From Arctopsyche grandis (lineage: Eukaryota; Arthropoda; Insecta; Trichoptera; Hydropsychidae): a DNA stretch of 64,000 bases. Under the pieces are notes generated by a model that was given only the letters and a program-made list of their open reading frames with translations, did not search any database and was not told the origin of the DNA. The stretch is from NCBI RefSeq assembly GCF_051622035.1, contig NC_135357.1, positions 20,698,256-20,762,255 on the forward strand. The letters run 5' to 3'. The translations under genes were made by a program, and so were the position numbers. Of this stretch, positions 9,720 through 19,667 are shown in pieces. Numbering within the stretch: the stretch's first letter is position 1; each line of letters begins with the position of its first letter.

Positions 9720-10640
9720 GTCAGACCTTTTAATAACATGTCGCATGCGATCGATCGTGCATTTTATACTCTAAAATACGCCACATTCCCTCCAATGCGC
9801 TGATATGTACTTGTATCTGCAATCTAAAGAGTACTCCCCCCCCCCCGCCCCCCTTTTACCACCCTCGGCAATAACGTTTGCGCAATCAAACTCCTTGAAT
9901 ATATATTTAAAAATGTATTTTACCGCACTGATCAAAGTACAAATTTCTAGATTAATATGGGATCTAGGAATGTGTGCGGGAGGATATTCAAAATCAAAGT
10001 AGACGGAAATCGCTTTATTGTCTGTTTCGTCACGCTCGCTGGGCGCGAGTGGCGAGTGACGCCACGCCTCGGGCCTGCCAACTTAAAATATTCTCATTCT
10101 CATTCATACCAACCTACATTAATATGTGCATCAAATTTCAAAGTTGGATATTGGTTATACGGCACGATAAATTATTATCGATTATTGTGACGAACAGGTA
10201 CTTGTTTGCAGGTAAACTGCACTTGTACGTTGGAAAATGCCCCACGTTGGGAAAACTTTAACTCATGGTTCCCACGGGTCCGACTTCGGTCCTGTGGGAA
10301 CTGTTACATTCGTGATCGATGTACATCTGTTTTGTTTGTCGCTTCTATCACGTTCGACATTCGTTATTATTTTTTTTTTATACAAAGTCTAGTGCCGTTA
10401 CAAAGCCGCGGAGCATCTAAATTTCTTAATAAAACTATAGGCGCACCAACTTCAAGCGTCAGATTGTGCAATGGCATACCGGGAGGATCGAGAGAAATTA
10501 AAAATTCGACCGGATAATTGACAGCCTCTTCAGTTTCTACGGTAGAATCGATAAATACGTTATTGGTTGATCGGGAAAAAAAAAAGCCAGACTTGATTTT
10601 TAAAATTAATTTTTAAATCTTAGAAAACACTCCTTTTAAG
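9720..10640 (-). pseudogene. Helitron segment of first array unit, diverged part
   Basis: It is homologous to 18,140-18,620 plus 19,370-19,670 of the whole units, but with many substitutions, a missing 750 bp insertion, a missing block of about 43 bp near 10,575 and a private 167 bp insertion. The minus strand carries the LKF.AHINVEIC motif split by that insertion. Right of about 10,640 the similarity to the other units becomes almost perfect. Confidence 0.6.
9960..10126. mobile_element. Private 167 bp insertion with 9 bp direct repeats
   Basis: Relative to 18,358 and 1,855, this copy contains an extra GC-richer block. It is flanked by ATTAATATG at 9951-9959 and again at 10118-10126, consistent with a target-site duplication of 9 bp. 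The insert contains gcgagtggcgagtgacgcca and a short ttctcattctcattcat repeat. No terminal inverted repeat is obvious, so it could be a SINE or a small DNA element. No family is recognised. Confidence 0.5.
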
Positions 10641-13105
10641 ATCCCAAACTGTCAACCATGTTGCCAAAATTAGTGGGAAACTCTATGAGACCTTCAACTG
10701 GACGTATTAATCCTTCGCCGATATCTAATAGAGTTTGTGCAAATATTCCGGATGATAGATCCCCAAACAAATGAACCCTCATGTTAGTTTTTAGTTCTAA
10801 TATATTTATTTTATTCCACAATTGTGAAGATTTCAAACACGCCTTTATTTCGTCTGCCATCGTCCCTCGAGGAACGACCGGCAATGTCTGTCGAAAATCT
10901 CCAGCTAAAACGACGACGATGCCTCTCATTAATTAATTATTATTTCGAATATCTTTTAACGTACGATCGAGTGCTTCTAGGCCGTATTTATGCGCCATAG
11001 TGCACTCGTCCCATATGATTCATTTGCATTTTTTGAATGACCGTCGCTTTAGCCGTTCCCTTACTAATGTTGCACACAGGATTGTCATGGCTTGTGATGT
11101 CTAATGGCAATTTAAAAGCGGAATGGGCCGTTCTACCGATAAAGCTACTGCGATGGCTATTTTGGATTGTTCGCGAATTTTTTGCTAATAGTAAATTTAA
11201 AACGAAAGTTTTTCCCGTAACTCACGGAGCGTCTATAAAAAATATTCCAGGTTGATTTGAACTAACGCGAACCAAAAGAATTTTTTGATCGGCAATCGAA
11301 GAAGATTCGTTATTATTTACGAATGATCTTAATTCATCGCGGTTATATGGCAACGTTATGCAGCAATAACCGTGAACAAAAACATTCATAATTACTCGGA
11401 TGCACAGAATAAACGCGCCCAAGAGCGTTTAACTTCTTAATCCCGCTATGCTGCGGTACTGCCACACCTTGAGCTCGCCGCTTGAATATTTTTTTGGATT
11501 GATCCCAAGTGCAGTACTTTGGGATTTCGCAATAAATAAGCGTTTTCGCGAAATCCAGCTCTGTAGCGAATTGACGAAAAATTCAGTCAGAGGAGTCTTG
11601 GGCGGTCTAACCATTCACTCCATCACTGTGATCGGAGTGAAAATTACGGTTAGACCGTTTTCTAAATGTACTGCTAAATGTAATACCGTGGGATACCTAT
11701 CGTGTATCGAAAAATCTAAAATTCTCCACGCTAATATACCACTATTATATACATATATATGATAGTGAGCTATTTATTGAACAGAGTTTTTCTTTAAAAA
11801 TTCATATTTAATTTTATTTATGTTCGTCATTAAATCATTGTCGTTCAAGAGGTAGGTGTACAGCAAGCCGTATCACTGCATGAGAACGATGATACATCAG
11901 ATTTTCGCGGAGTCTCCACATTGCTTCTGAGGCGCATACGTATTTTGTGTCCACACAAGAAACTATTTCTTCATGAACCAATTGAAGTTCGTTTTCAACG
12001 GAGATTTTTATGTTCCCGCAGTCGTAGCCATTATAGACATATTTAAAAATATATTTACTGCTCTAACTGAAGTGCAAACTTCGACGTTAATATGCGCATT
12101 ATATTTTAAGGCCAAATATTTGTTGTATGGAACCACACATCCGTTATGAATAATGGTATCCTTCACTGTAATAGTTGGACCTTGTCTTCTACGATATAAA
12201 GGGAAGCCGTCAACGTTTCTGATCGTTTCATTCTGAAATTTTTACGGCATTAACCGTATTCCATGCAGGGTGCGCCAGGATTTAAATTTCCACATGGATC
12301 ATGAATCATACACTTTTTGACGATTTCGTGTAACACACACTACACGATTGATTGAATTTATCTTCTCTGCGAAGCGAAATTAATATTTGAGGATGTGGAA
12401 GTCCTCGTTTTGGAAATTCAATCGTGTAAACACGTGCAATTGAAGCTCCACGCACTCCAACGACAGTTAAGTCTTGGATTAACTCGTCGAGTTTTAATTC
12501 AAACACCCTCTTGACTAAATCTGGTCGATCGTTTGACTTTTCTCCAGCGTTTAAGTTTGACATTATTTCTGTCCATCGCGGATTACATGTAGATGTGGCG
12601 AAAAGGTCTTGGGCTCCAAAACAGGATATAATTGCCATTGCGTCATGGTAGCGTTTTCTCATGTTCCGTGAAGATCTTTGTATGACGATGGTAAATTTTT
12701 TTTCCCAGCAGGAATGCCCTCATTTTCAGCAGCGTTCAAAAGATGATCCATTACGCCTTTGTAACTGTCGGCACGCAGCTGATTTTGTTTTGTCATGATC
12801 CAGTTTAAATAATTTGCCTCTACTTGTAAATATGAATCAACAATATATTGTTGTGTAAGACGCCCCGACACCCAATAACGGATTGAAATGGTCTCGGAAT
12901 ACCAAGTGTATAAGCTTTGAATTGAAGCATAGAAATATTATACGCGGAACCTCCTAAGCTACTGTATAAAATTTGCAATTTGGATTATCTGTAAAAACTA
13001 TATATTATATTTGGTTTTGAATGTACGAGACACTTTGGGGTTGGAAACTTGTTTTACTTTTAACAATTAGTTGAAAGAAATCAATATGTACATCTAAATA
13101 TCCAG
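10636..13105 (-). pseudogene. Helitron A (Rep plus Pif1 helicase), first-unit copy
   Basis: N to C on the minus strand. The N-terminal part is GRLTQQYIVDSYLQVEANYL (to 12,659). The Rep part is HDAMAIISCFGAQDLFATST, CNPRW and RPDLVKRVF (12,662-12,306), with the metal-binding HUH site decayed to HPQ in RGLPHPQIL. The middle part has KYNAHINVEVC and GRVYSVHPSNFECF. The helicase part has Walker A with a stop in place of its first Gly (near 11,224), then GDFRQTLPVVPRGT (10,636-10,929). Many frameshifts are present. This copy has Glu in KRVFELK where the others have Lys. It once encoded a rolling-circle transposase and is now dead. Confidence 0.8.
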
Positions 13106-13134
13106 TTTCATTTGAAACTATTTAAATCTTCTTG

Positions 13135-13374
13135 TTAGTCATTTGATTTGCAAGTCTTCGGTATGATATTAAATTTTATAATATTATCTCGACGTTGAAT
13201 TCTAACAGGGAGTTGTGTTTCGCTTGGAGATAGATCAATACGGGGTAAAAATATTCGATTACCTATTCGCGTCCCGGAAATAACTTCTAAATCTAAAAAA
13301 TTCGTATACATTCCGCGAACTAATCTCCCCATTTTCGCATTTATATTACGCAACACAAACTTATATATGGACAC
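13135..13374 (-). pseudogene. Helitron helicase C-terminal fragment (second Helitron), first unit
   Basis: A 79-residue frame contains VLRNINAKMGRLVRGMYTNF, then EVISGTRIGNRIFLPRIDL and LPVRIQRR. In Helitron proteins this is the region after the helicase core. It lies upstream of the Rep of Helitron A, so it must be the tail of another Helitron inserted next to it. The frame ends before the usual final helicase motif (KSQGQT). Confidence 0.7.
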
Positions 13375-13479
13375 AAACGTATGGAAACGAAAATTGATGC
13401 CAGGTGCAAAGTATTCGTTTTAAGAGATCAAATAAATGAATACAACAACATTTTAAATAATTATAAATTAAAAATCGAC

Positions 13480-13735
13480 CTGTAGTTACTGCGAAAGGTG
13501 TTAATCTTTCTTTGGACATCCATTCTCGTTGCGTTCGGCTTTATTTTTAAATAAGTATCTAAAATAATATCCAGGGATTCAATTTTTTTTTATCCTGTTT
13601 AGATAATTTTTGTTTTTCGGGTTCCACAAATTTGGATGGGTTTCATACGACACTATGAATCGTTGTAAGTCGGTGCCGACGTCTGGAACACCGTCGAACT
13701 CGTTTACACCGTCCATAGCGCCTATCGACTGTCAC
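13480..13735 (-). pseudogene. MADF DNA-binding domain fragment, best preserved copy
   Basis: With one frame slip at an A-run near 13,590, the minus strand reads MDGVNEFDGVPDVG, DLQRFIVSYETHPNLWNPKN, then ESLDIILDTYLKIKPNATRM, then DVQRKINTFRSNYR. The spacing of LWNP, the central helix and the final IN.fRsnYR helix is that of MADF domains. It is probably the Myb-like ORF1 of a Harbinger element, given transposase pieces at 14,947. The frame slip makes it a pseudogene. Confidence 0.6.
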
Positions 13736-13934
13736 TGAAAAGTTTCGCCAAATTTCATATACATACATGTATTTTAACTTTGTAAAATCCGCATTCCTAA
13801 ATAAAAATTATTGCAAGTACGTTGTAAGTAATCTGTGATTCGTGCCGATCATTCTCATTTGGATCCACAAAGTTGTCTTGGTGAACCAAAAAAGGTTTAC
13901 TGACATGATGGCTATGTTGGACTATTTCATTATT

Positions 13935-14268
13935 TCATCGCGTTCGGCTTGATTTTTAAATAACTTTTTAAAATTATATCGATTGATTAATTTTATTTTT
14001 ATTTCGTTTAAATAGTTTTTGTCGTTTGGATTCCACAAATCTGGATGGGTCTTATATGCTGATTATTGTTATTCGCCTTCATATCGTGACTTTGAAATAG
14101 CATGTAGCCATAATCTTTTGGTTTTTCTCGATTTTTTTCTTCCTCGTATCGGTCACAGTCATCTCTATTTAAAGTCGTCATTGCATCTTTCATATGTTTT
14201 CCTGCTTCTTGCAATTCCATAGGGTTTTTACGACGTCGTTGTATCCAAAATAATTTTTTGATCGGCAA
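13935..14268 (-). pseudogene. Second MADF-associated ORF fragment
   Basis: A minus frame of 86 residues (14,008-14,268) holds AGKHMKDAMTTLNRDDCDRY then EEEKNREKPKDYGYMLFQSH. Immediately downstream in another frame comes YKTHPDLWNPNDKNYLNEIK, the start of a MADF domain. The first part resembles the acidic/basic tail that follows such domains in Harbinger-type ORF1 proteins, so the pieces look scrambled. It is not functional as it stands. Confidence 0.4.
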
Positions 14269-14326
14269 TCAAAGAAGATTCGTTATTATTTAAGAGATCT
14301 TCGCTCAAACTTTCTTTATGTGTGTG

Positions 14327-14728
14327 TCATAGAAATTTTGGGTCAGAAGGACCACAATTCGTTGACACGACAGCGAACAAATACCTTAGCTTTGCCGGGG
14401 ACTGAACCTCAGCCGCTTCAGCCAGAGTATCGTTCCAATGAGTGTCGTTTTCCAAAAGACCTCTTAGTTGACACGCTTCACGAAACGAAGCACAAACGCG
14501 GCCTTCGACAGTTTTGATGGTCCCAAACGAAACAGGACCGGCAACGTTATCCAGCAATAAACGTAAACAAAAACATTCAAAATTACTCGGATGCACAGAA
14601 TAAACGCGCCCAAGAACGTTTGACTTCTTAATCCCGCTATACTGCGGTACTGCTTTAACTGAGGTGCAAACTTCAACGTTAATATGCGCATTATATTTTA
14701 AGGCCAAATATTTGTTGTGTGGAACCAC
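14327..14728 (-). pseudogene. Helitron middle-region fragment with internal deletion, first unit
   Basis: A 133-residue open frame runs from VPHNKYLALKYNAHINVEVC and TSVKAV directly into PQYSGIKKSNVLGRVYSVHP, SNFECFCLRLLLDNVAGPVS, then TVEGRVCASFREACQLRGLL and PSDPKFL. Compared with Helitron A the segment between the first two blocks is missing. The later blocks (FKEAC.ALGLL-like, LR.LF, NPSDP-like) are standard Helitron sequence. The frame is open but is only a fragment. Confidence 0.7.
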
Positions 14729-14946
14729 ACATCCATTATTTTATTTTATTTTATTTTTACAAATCAATATACACTCGCCATTACAGATTTGCTCCAATGC
14801 GACGGGTGTACGTTAACGAAATACAGAATACATAAACAATCAGAAATACAGTAATACATACATATACAATCAGAATATATAGCAAATAACAATTTATCAG
14901 AAAATAATAATCAGTAATAATTAGTAATATAAATAAAGTTTTTATA

Positions 14947-15310
14947 TTACTTGGTTTTTATTTTTACCTTTATATACTTCTTGAGAACATGACTTAATGC
15001 TCTGCATGTGGAAATAACAGCTTCACTTATAGTAGGCGTCGAAAGAAAACTGGAATATTTGAGGCACGTGAAACTACTGCCAGTTGCAAGGTACCGTAAC
15101 GTTACGGCGAGTTTCTCTCTCGGTGTTATGGCTAGTCTCATTTTCGTATCGTTTTTCGTTATGTAGGGTGAGACCAATTTAAGCAATGACTCGAACGAAT
15201 CTTCATTCATCCTAAAAAAGTTCTGGTAATTGTTCATGTCATCGCCTAGAACCATTTCTTCAGCGATATTCAGGTGTGAATATCGATTCTTCTGAAGCAT
15301 CCACTGCTTA
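14947..15310 (-). pseudogene. PIF/Harbinger transposase N-terminal fragment, first unit
   Basis: The minus frame MLQKNRYSHLNIAEEMVLGD, NYQNFFRMNEDSFESLLKLV, then ITPREKLAVTLRYLATGSSF is the N-terminal helical region of HARBI1-like nucleases, before the DDE catalytic domain. It stops at 14,947 after about 117 codons, whereas HARBI1-type proteins are roughly 350-400 residues, so the catalytic domain is missing. On the right it is cut at 15,310 by the unit junction. Confidence 0.75.
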
Positions 15311-16285
15311 GGGGCTGGATTTTACACACTCTGCCATGCGGTACGACCGGAAGTGTTTGACGAAAATCCCCTCCAAGCAAAATAACCTTTCCACCGAAAG
15401 CGTCTATAGATCGCATTATTTATTTTAATACTTCGTTTTTTTAATTTATGAAAACACTGCGGCATCTCAATAATTTTGAAAGTCCTGATTCTACTTTTGC
15501 AATATAATTAATTATATACGAAGCTAAACCGTATTCTTCCAAAATAAATTGTATATCCATATTGGATTCCAACAAGGGCAAAATATATTTATTATAAGAG
15601 TTAATTCCAACCTCAAAGGAACTACGTTTTAAAAATATTTTAGATTTTTTTAATGAGCTTCTAAAGGCTATATGTACTCATATTCAGTCATAGACAGCTG
15701 GACTAAAATATTTTCAAAACTTTCATCTGTATTATTTTCAAATGACAATTTTAAATTTTCATTTTTTTAATTTTTTTCATTCTCAGATAACGTCTCTAAT
15801 ATAACAGTTCTGGGCATAACCGGAATGGGAAAATTAAACCGGCACTTCTTTTTACTATTTTTATAGCAAGTGTGGCTATGTCTTTGTCTTTGAACGGCCA
15901 TATATGCATTTTTAGATTGAAGTTTACATGCCATAAATTTGTCTACAAATTCTATACAGTCTAAATTTAAATGTACGGAATTATATTTAGGGGCATCTTT
16001 TAACCATACAAATATGTGCTCGTGGGGGGAGATCCTCTCATTTGGAATTCTATTCTATTGGATTTCAAAACTCATTAATTTGTTAATTTTATAATGAAAA
16101 TATCGAGCACATGTTACTGGATCATTTCGAATTAGCTTGTTTTTTTTCAAATTTGCTTTTTAATGCAATAATTCAGGCCATATGGTTTCGCCAGCGGAAA
16201 GGGTTATAAAAACTGTTGGTCTATCTAATTGTCGAATCATACTCAACAAATCTGCACTACGCTGTTGAGTAGTTTTCTTCGGCAT
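15311..16285 (-). pseudogene. Helitron B (second lineage): Rep and Pif1 pieces
   Basis: From right to left on the minus strand: RSADLLSMIRQLDRPTVFIT, then LSAGETIWPELLH; LIRNDPVTCARYFHYKINKL; the Rep HUH site SPHEHIFVWLKDAPKY (about 15,990-16,035), which is intact as HEH; then QRQRHSHTCYKNSKKKCRF, NFPIPVMPRTVILETL; SNMDIQFILEEYGLASYIIN; and a helicase piece with GGDFRQTLPVVPHGR (about 15,340-15,380). These are consecutive parts of a Helitron protein squeezed into under 1 kb, with stops and frameshifts. The sequence differs from Helitron A, so it is a separate lineage. The right end abuts the R1-like RT. Confidence 0.7.
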
Positions 16286-17262
16286 GGTTTGGGTACTCCG
16301 ATGTTGGGCATTAGTCGTCCGATGCTGTTGACAGCTCTTGCCGCTTTCTCCGCGGCATGCTCGGTTTGTTTCTTGAATGTTAATTTGTCATCTAGAATTA
16401 TTCCAAGATAAGTCAAATATCTTTTTAGTCTCACGTCGTATCCCGAAATGGTGATTTTCGGGGGTTCAATTTTTCTTTTCCTGGTGAACAAAACCGCCTC
16501 GGTTTTTTGTGGTGCAAGCTGTAGTCCAGCTTCCGTCATCCATTCGTTCACTAGGTCGAGAGTGTCGTTTGTTGTGTTCTCGAGGTCCGTTATTGTTCTA
16601 GCCACAACAATAACAGCTACGTCGTCTGCAAAACCCACCAGCTTCGCACCTCCTGGAAGTCTTAACTTAAGAAGTGAGTCGTACATTATATTCCATAATG
16701 TTGGTCCCATAACAGAGCCCTGTGGAACACCAGAGGAGATCTTGCGTTCTGCCAGTCTTGTGATCAGAACCCTCTCCGACCGGTAACTTCCTATTATTCT
16801 TACAAGGTAGTCCGGTATTCCACCGAGTTCCGATAGGGCCGTCATTATTTTATCCCATCTGGCAGAATTGAATGCATTTTTAACGTCAAGTGTCACCATT
16901 ATACAGTGACTACTCGTTTTTAATGTTTCACTCTGCGCGTCTTTTATTGTCTTGATGACCTCGGCTATTGCGTCTACCGTGGACCGTCCGGGTCTGAACC
17001 CGTATTGCTGCGAACATAACCCGCCTTCCGTCTCCGTCGTCTTCGCTATTCTCTGTAATATGAGGCGCTCGAGAAGTTTGCCCAATCCGTCCAACATACA
17101 CAGTGGCCTGTATGACGACGGCTCCTCCGGTGGTTTGTTGTCCTTGGGTATGAGCACGAGTCTGCCTTTTCCATATTTTCGGAAATTCTCCGCTCTTGAG
17201 GCAACTGTTGAATGTCCGCAGCAATATTGTGGTTTCCTTCCCACTCCACCCTTCTTCGGCAT
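16243..17262 (-). pseudogene. R1-clade LINE reverse transcriptase, unit 2
   Basis: A 339-residue open frame with the RT core intact: SYRPLCMLDGLGKLLERLIL, QQYGFRPGRSTVDAI, TLDVKNAFNSARWDK, SGVPQGSVMGPTLWNIMYD, catalytic GFADDVAV and LTYLGIILDDKLTF. The Met at 17,262 is not the true start. Codons upstream show homology to the 8,532-8,936 copy but carry a TAA at 17,311-17,313 where that copy has GAA. About 512 bp are deleted after PKKGGVGRKPQY, with CAAT microhomology. The 3' end is cut near 16,262 after RRKLLNSVV, where Helitron B begins. It is unlikely to be active. Confidence 0.8.
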
Positions 17263-17639
17263 CGAGGTTTTGCAAGCCCGACTGATCGCTGCCGTTGTCT
17301 CCTTGCAAAGTTATGTTCCAGTTGTGGCGTCTTGAATACGGCCACACTCGAACTTCAGCGTCTCTTCGCACGTTTTATATACGCGATATATACCTGGTTT
17401 ACCGCCTTAGCACCTTGGCTTACGGCCAGTACCTATGGGGATGCCATATATATTATATGCATAAATTCGCTAACCAGTTCAATAAAAACAAATTAAGCTT
17501 AAAATTAACAAAGTTCAGCTTAACAAAAATGAGGTTATGGACACAAACGCAAATTGACGCCAAGCGCCAAGTATTCGTTTTAAGAGTTCAAATAAATGAA
17601 TACAACAACATTTTTAATAATTATAAATTAAAAATCGAC

Positions 17640-17860
17640 CTGTAGTTGCTGCGTAAGCGGCTAATTTTTTTTTGCACATCTAACCTTTTAAATTACATCG
17701 ATTGATTAATTTTTATTTTATTTTGTTTAAAAAGTTTTTGTCGTTTGGATTCCACAAATCTGGATGGGTCTTATACGACACTATGAAACGTTGTAAATCC
17801 GTGCCGGCCTCTGGAACAATATCGTTGACACCGTCCATGCTGCTTATCCGACTGTTGCCG
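17640..17860 (-). pseudogene. MADF fragment, unit 2
   Basis: The minus strand contains the SSMDGVNDIVPEAGTDLQRF, SYKTHPDLWNPNDKNFLNKI block. It is joined after a short deletion to the AAYAATTGRFLIYNY tail. It is part of the same MADF family as 13,480-13,735, with the central helix missing. Confidence 0.45.
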
Positions 17861-18139
17861 ATTAATGTTATTCTCCTTCTTCATATCGTGACTTTGAAAT
17901 AGCATGTAGCCATAATCTTTTGGTTTTTCTCGATTGTTCTTCTTCCTCGCATACCAAAGATACTATAATAGCGTTCGTTTCGTCCATCTTGCTCCGAGGT
18001 ACTGAACGAATGATTGTCATAATTTACTGCGTAGTGTCGTATCGCTTTCGTTTAAGTGCGGTTTACATAATATTATCGCATACTGTTGTGAAGTGTCGGA
18101 TCGTTCGTTTGACGCATAGTGCGTTCAGACCTTTTAATA

Positions 18140-18620
18140 ACATGTCGCATGTGATCGATCGTGCATTTTATACTCTAAAATGCGCCACATTCCCTCCAAT
18201 GCGCTGATATGTACTTATATCTGCAATCTAAAAAGTACTCCCCCCCCCCCCGCCTCCCATTTACCACCCTCGGCAATAACGTTTGCGCAATCAAACTCCT
18301 TGAATATATATTTAAAAATGTATTTTACCTCACTGATCGAAGTACAAATTTCTACATTAATATGTGCATCAAATTTCAAAGTTGGATATTGGTCATACGG
18401 CACGATAAATTATTATCGATTATCGATTATTGTGACGAACAGGTACTTCTTTGGAGGTAAACTGCACTTGTACGTTGGAAAATGCCCCACGTTGGGAAAA
18501 CTTTAACTCATGGTTCCCACGGGTCCGACTTCGGTCCTGTGGGATCTGTTACATTCATGATCGATGTACATCTGTGTTTTGTTTGTCGCTTCTATCACGT
18601 TCGACATTCATTATTATTTT
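18140..18620 (-). pseudogene. Helitron linker fragment, unit 2
   Basis: The minus frame 18,403-18,215 holds LKFDAHINVEICTS, VKYIFKYIFKEFDCANVI, a standard Helitron segment. An adjacent C-run of about 12 (18,240-18,252) differs in length from the first-unit copy. Confidence 0.6.
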
Positions 18621-19369
18621 TTTACTTTATCTATGTACGTAGTAACAATAGATGAAGTTTTGTGATCATGCGAAAATTCGAACTCGTGATTTTGACTGAT
18701 TCGAACTCAGAATCGTTTACTGATCACGTTTTCATGATCTAGAAAAAATGTGTGTGTGTGTGTGTGTTTTTTGGGGATATTTTTAACACCGTTAGTCCTA
18801 TCGAACTGAAACTTAGTATCGGTTACTGAAATTCTTATCGACACGATGTAAATTTTTTTCAAATTTCTAAGTTGACCGGAAATGGTACCTCGCCTTATAG
18901 GTGTCCTCTTTTTTTAAGTTTTTGAATTCAATTATCCCCCAAACAACTAACTGAATCGGACTGAATTTTTTTTAAATATGATACAAATAATAATTTTTAT
19001 AACCTCATATTTTTTAAATATTTCTATCTGAACCGGAAGTAGTACTTTTACTCTAGAGAATCGAAGTTTTTTATGTTTTTTTCAGAAACCTTTTGGTTTA
19101 TTGAACTGAAATTTCATATCTAGAAGTTTAAGTTTAATACAAAGTTAATTATAAAATTTAGTTAGCATCCGTCAACCGGAAGTTTTCTTCCACTATTTTT
19201 TTCGACCTCTTAAACATGTGTGTTCGTCACAAAAAAATTCAAGTATATTTCTTGTATCAATTTGATGAAAATAAAAAAAAATTATTATATTTTATAAACC
19301 GGAAGTGGGATTTTTTTTTAAAACAATATTTCATTATTTTATTTTGACCTTTTAAATTGTTTTATTTTA
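18620..19369. mobile_element. About 750 bp insertion with four diverged monomers, unit 2
   Basis: It is absent from the first-unit copy, where ttattatttttttt joins directly to tacaaagtctag at 10,370-10,381. It has no coding capacity. Four monomers of about 120-160 bp each end in a CCGGAA(A/G)T motif at about 18,876, 19,033, 19,176 and 19,299, and several begin with a GAACTGAAA-like word. A (GT)n run lies at 18,749-18,767. The first 70 bp or so recur in inverted orientation at 56,137-56,208, so it belongs to a dispersed family. No terminal inverted repeats were recognised. Confidence 0.6.
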
Positions 19370-19667
19370 TACAAAGTCTAGTGCCGTTACAAAGCCGCGG
19401 AGCATCTTAATTTCTTAATAAAACTATAGGCGCACCAACTTCAAGCGTCAGATTGTGCAAAGGCATACCGGGAGGATCGGATCGAATTTAAAAATTCGAC
19501 CGAATAATTGACAGCCTCTTCAGTCTCTACGGTAGAATCGATAAATACGTTATTGGTTGATCGGGAAAAATTTCTACTTGTACTTATTTATGGGCAAGAA
19601 TGGCTCTTTCGAAAAGCCAGACTTGATTTTTAAAATTAGTTTTTAAATCTTAGAAAAGACTTTCCTT

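Larger units (their letters stand above)
10640..15310. repeat. Partial first unit of the 9,032 bp tandem array
   Basis: This segment matches 19,672-24,342 at a fixed offset of 9,032 with only a few differences: single changes near 10,708, 11,391, 11,425, 11,957 and 12,508, plus a 27 bp block change at 11,627. Left of 10,640 the match degrades sharply. It ends at the same junction (CTGCTTA/GGGGCTGG) as the first two whole units. Confidence 0.85.

Noticed and set aside
16448-16786. Plus-strand ORFs opposite the reverse transcriptase (also 16,952-17,335 and copies)
   Set aside because: They are antisense shadows of the RT coding strand with no motif of their own.
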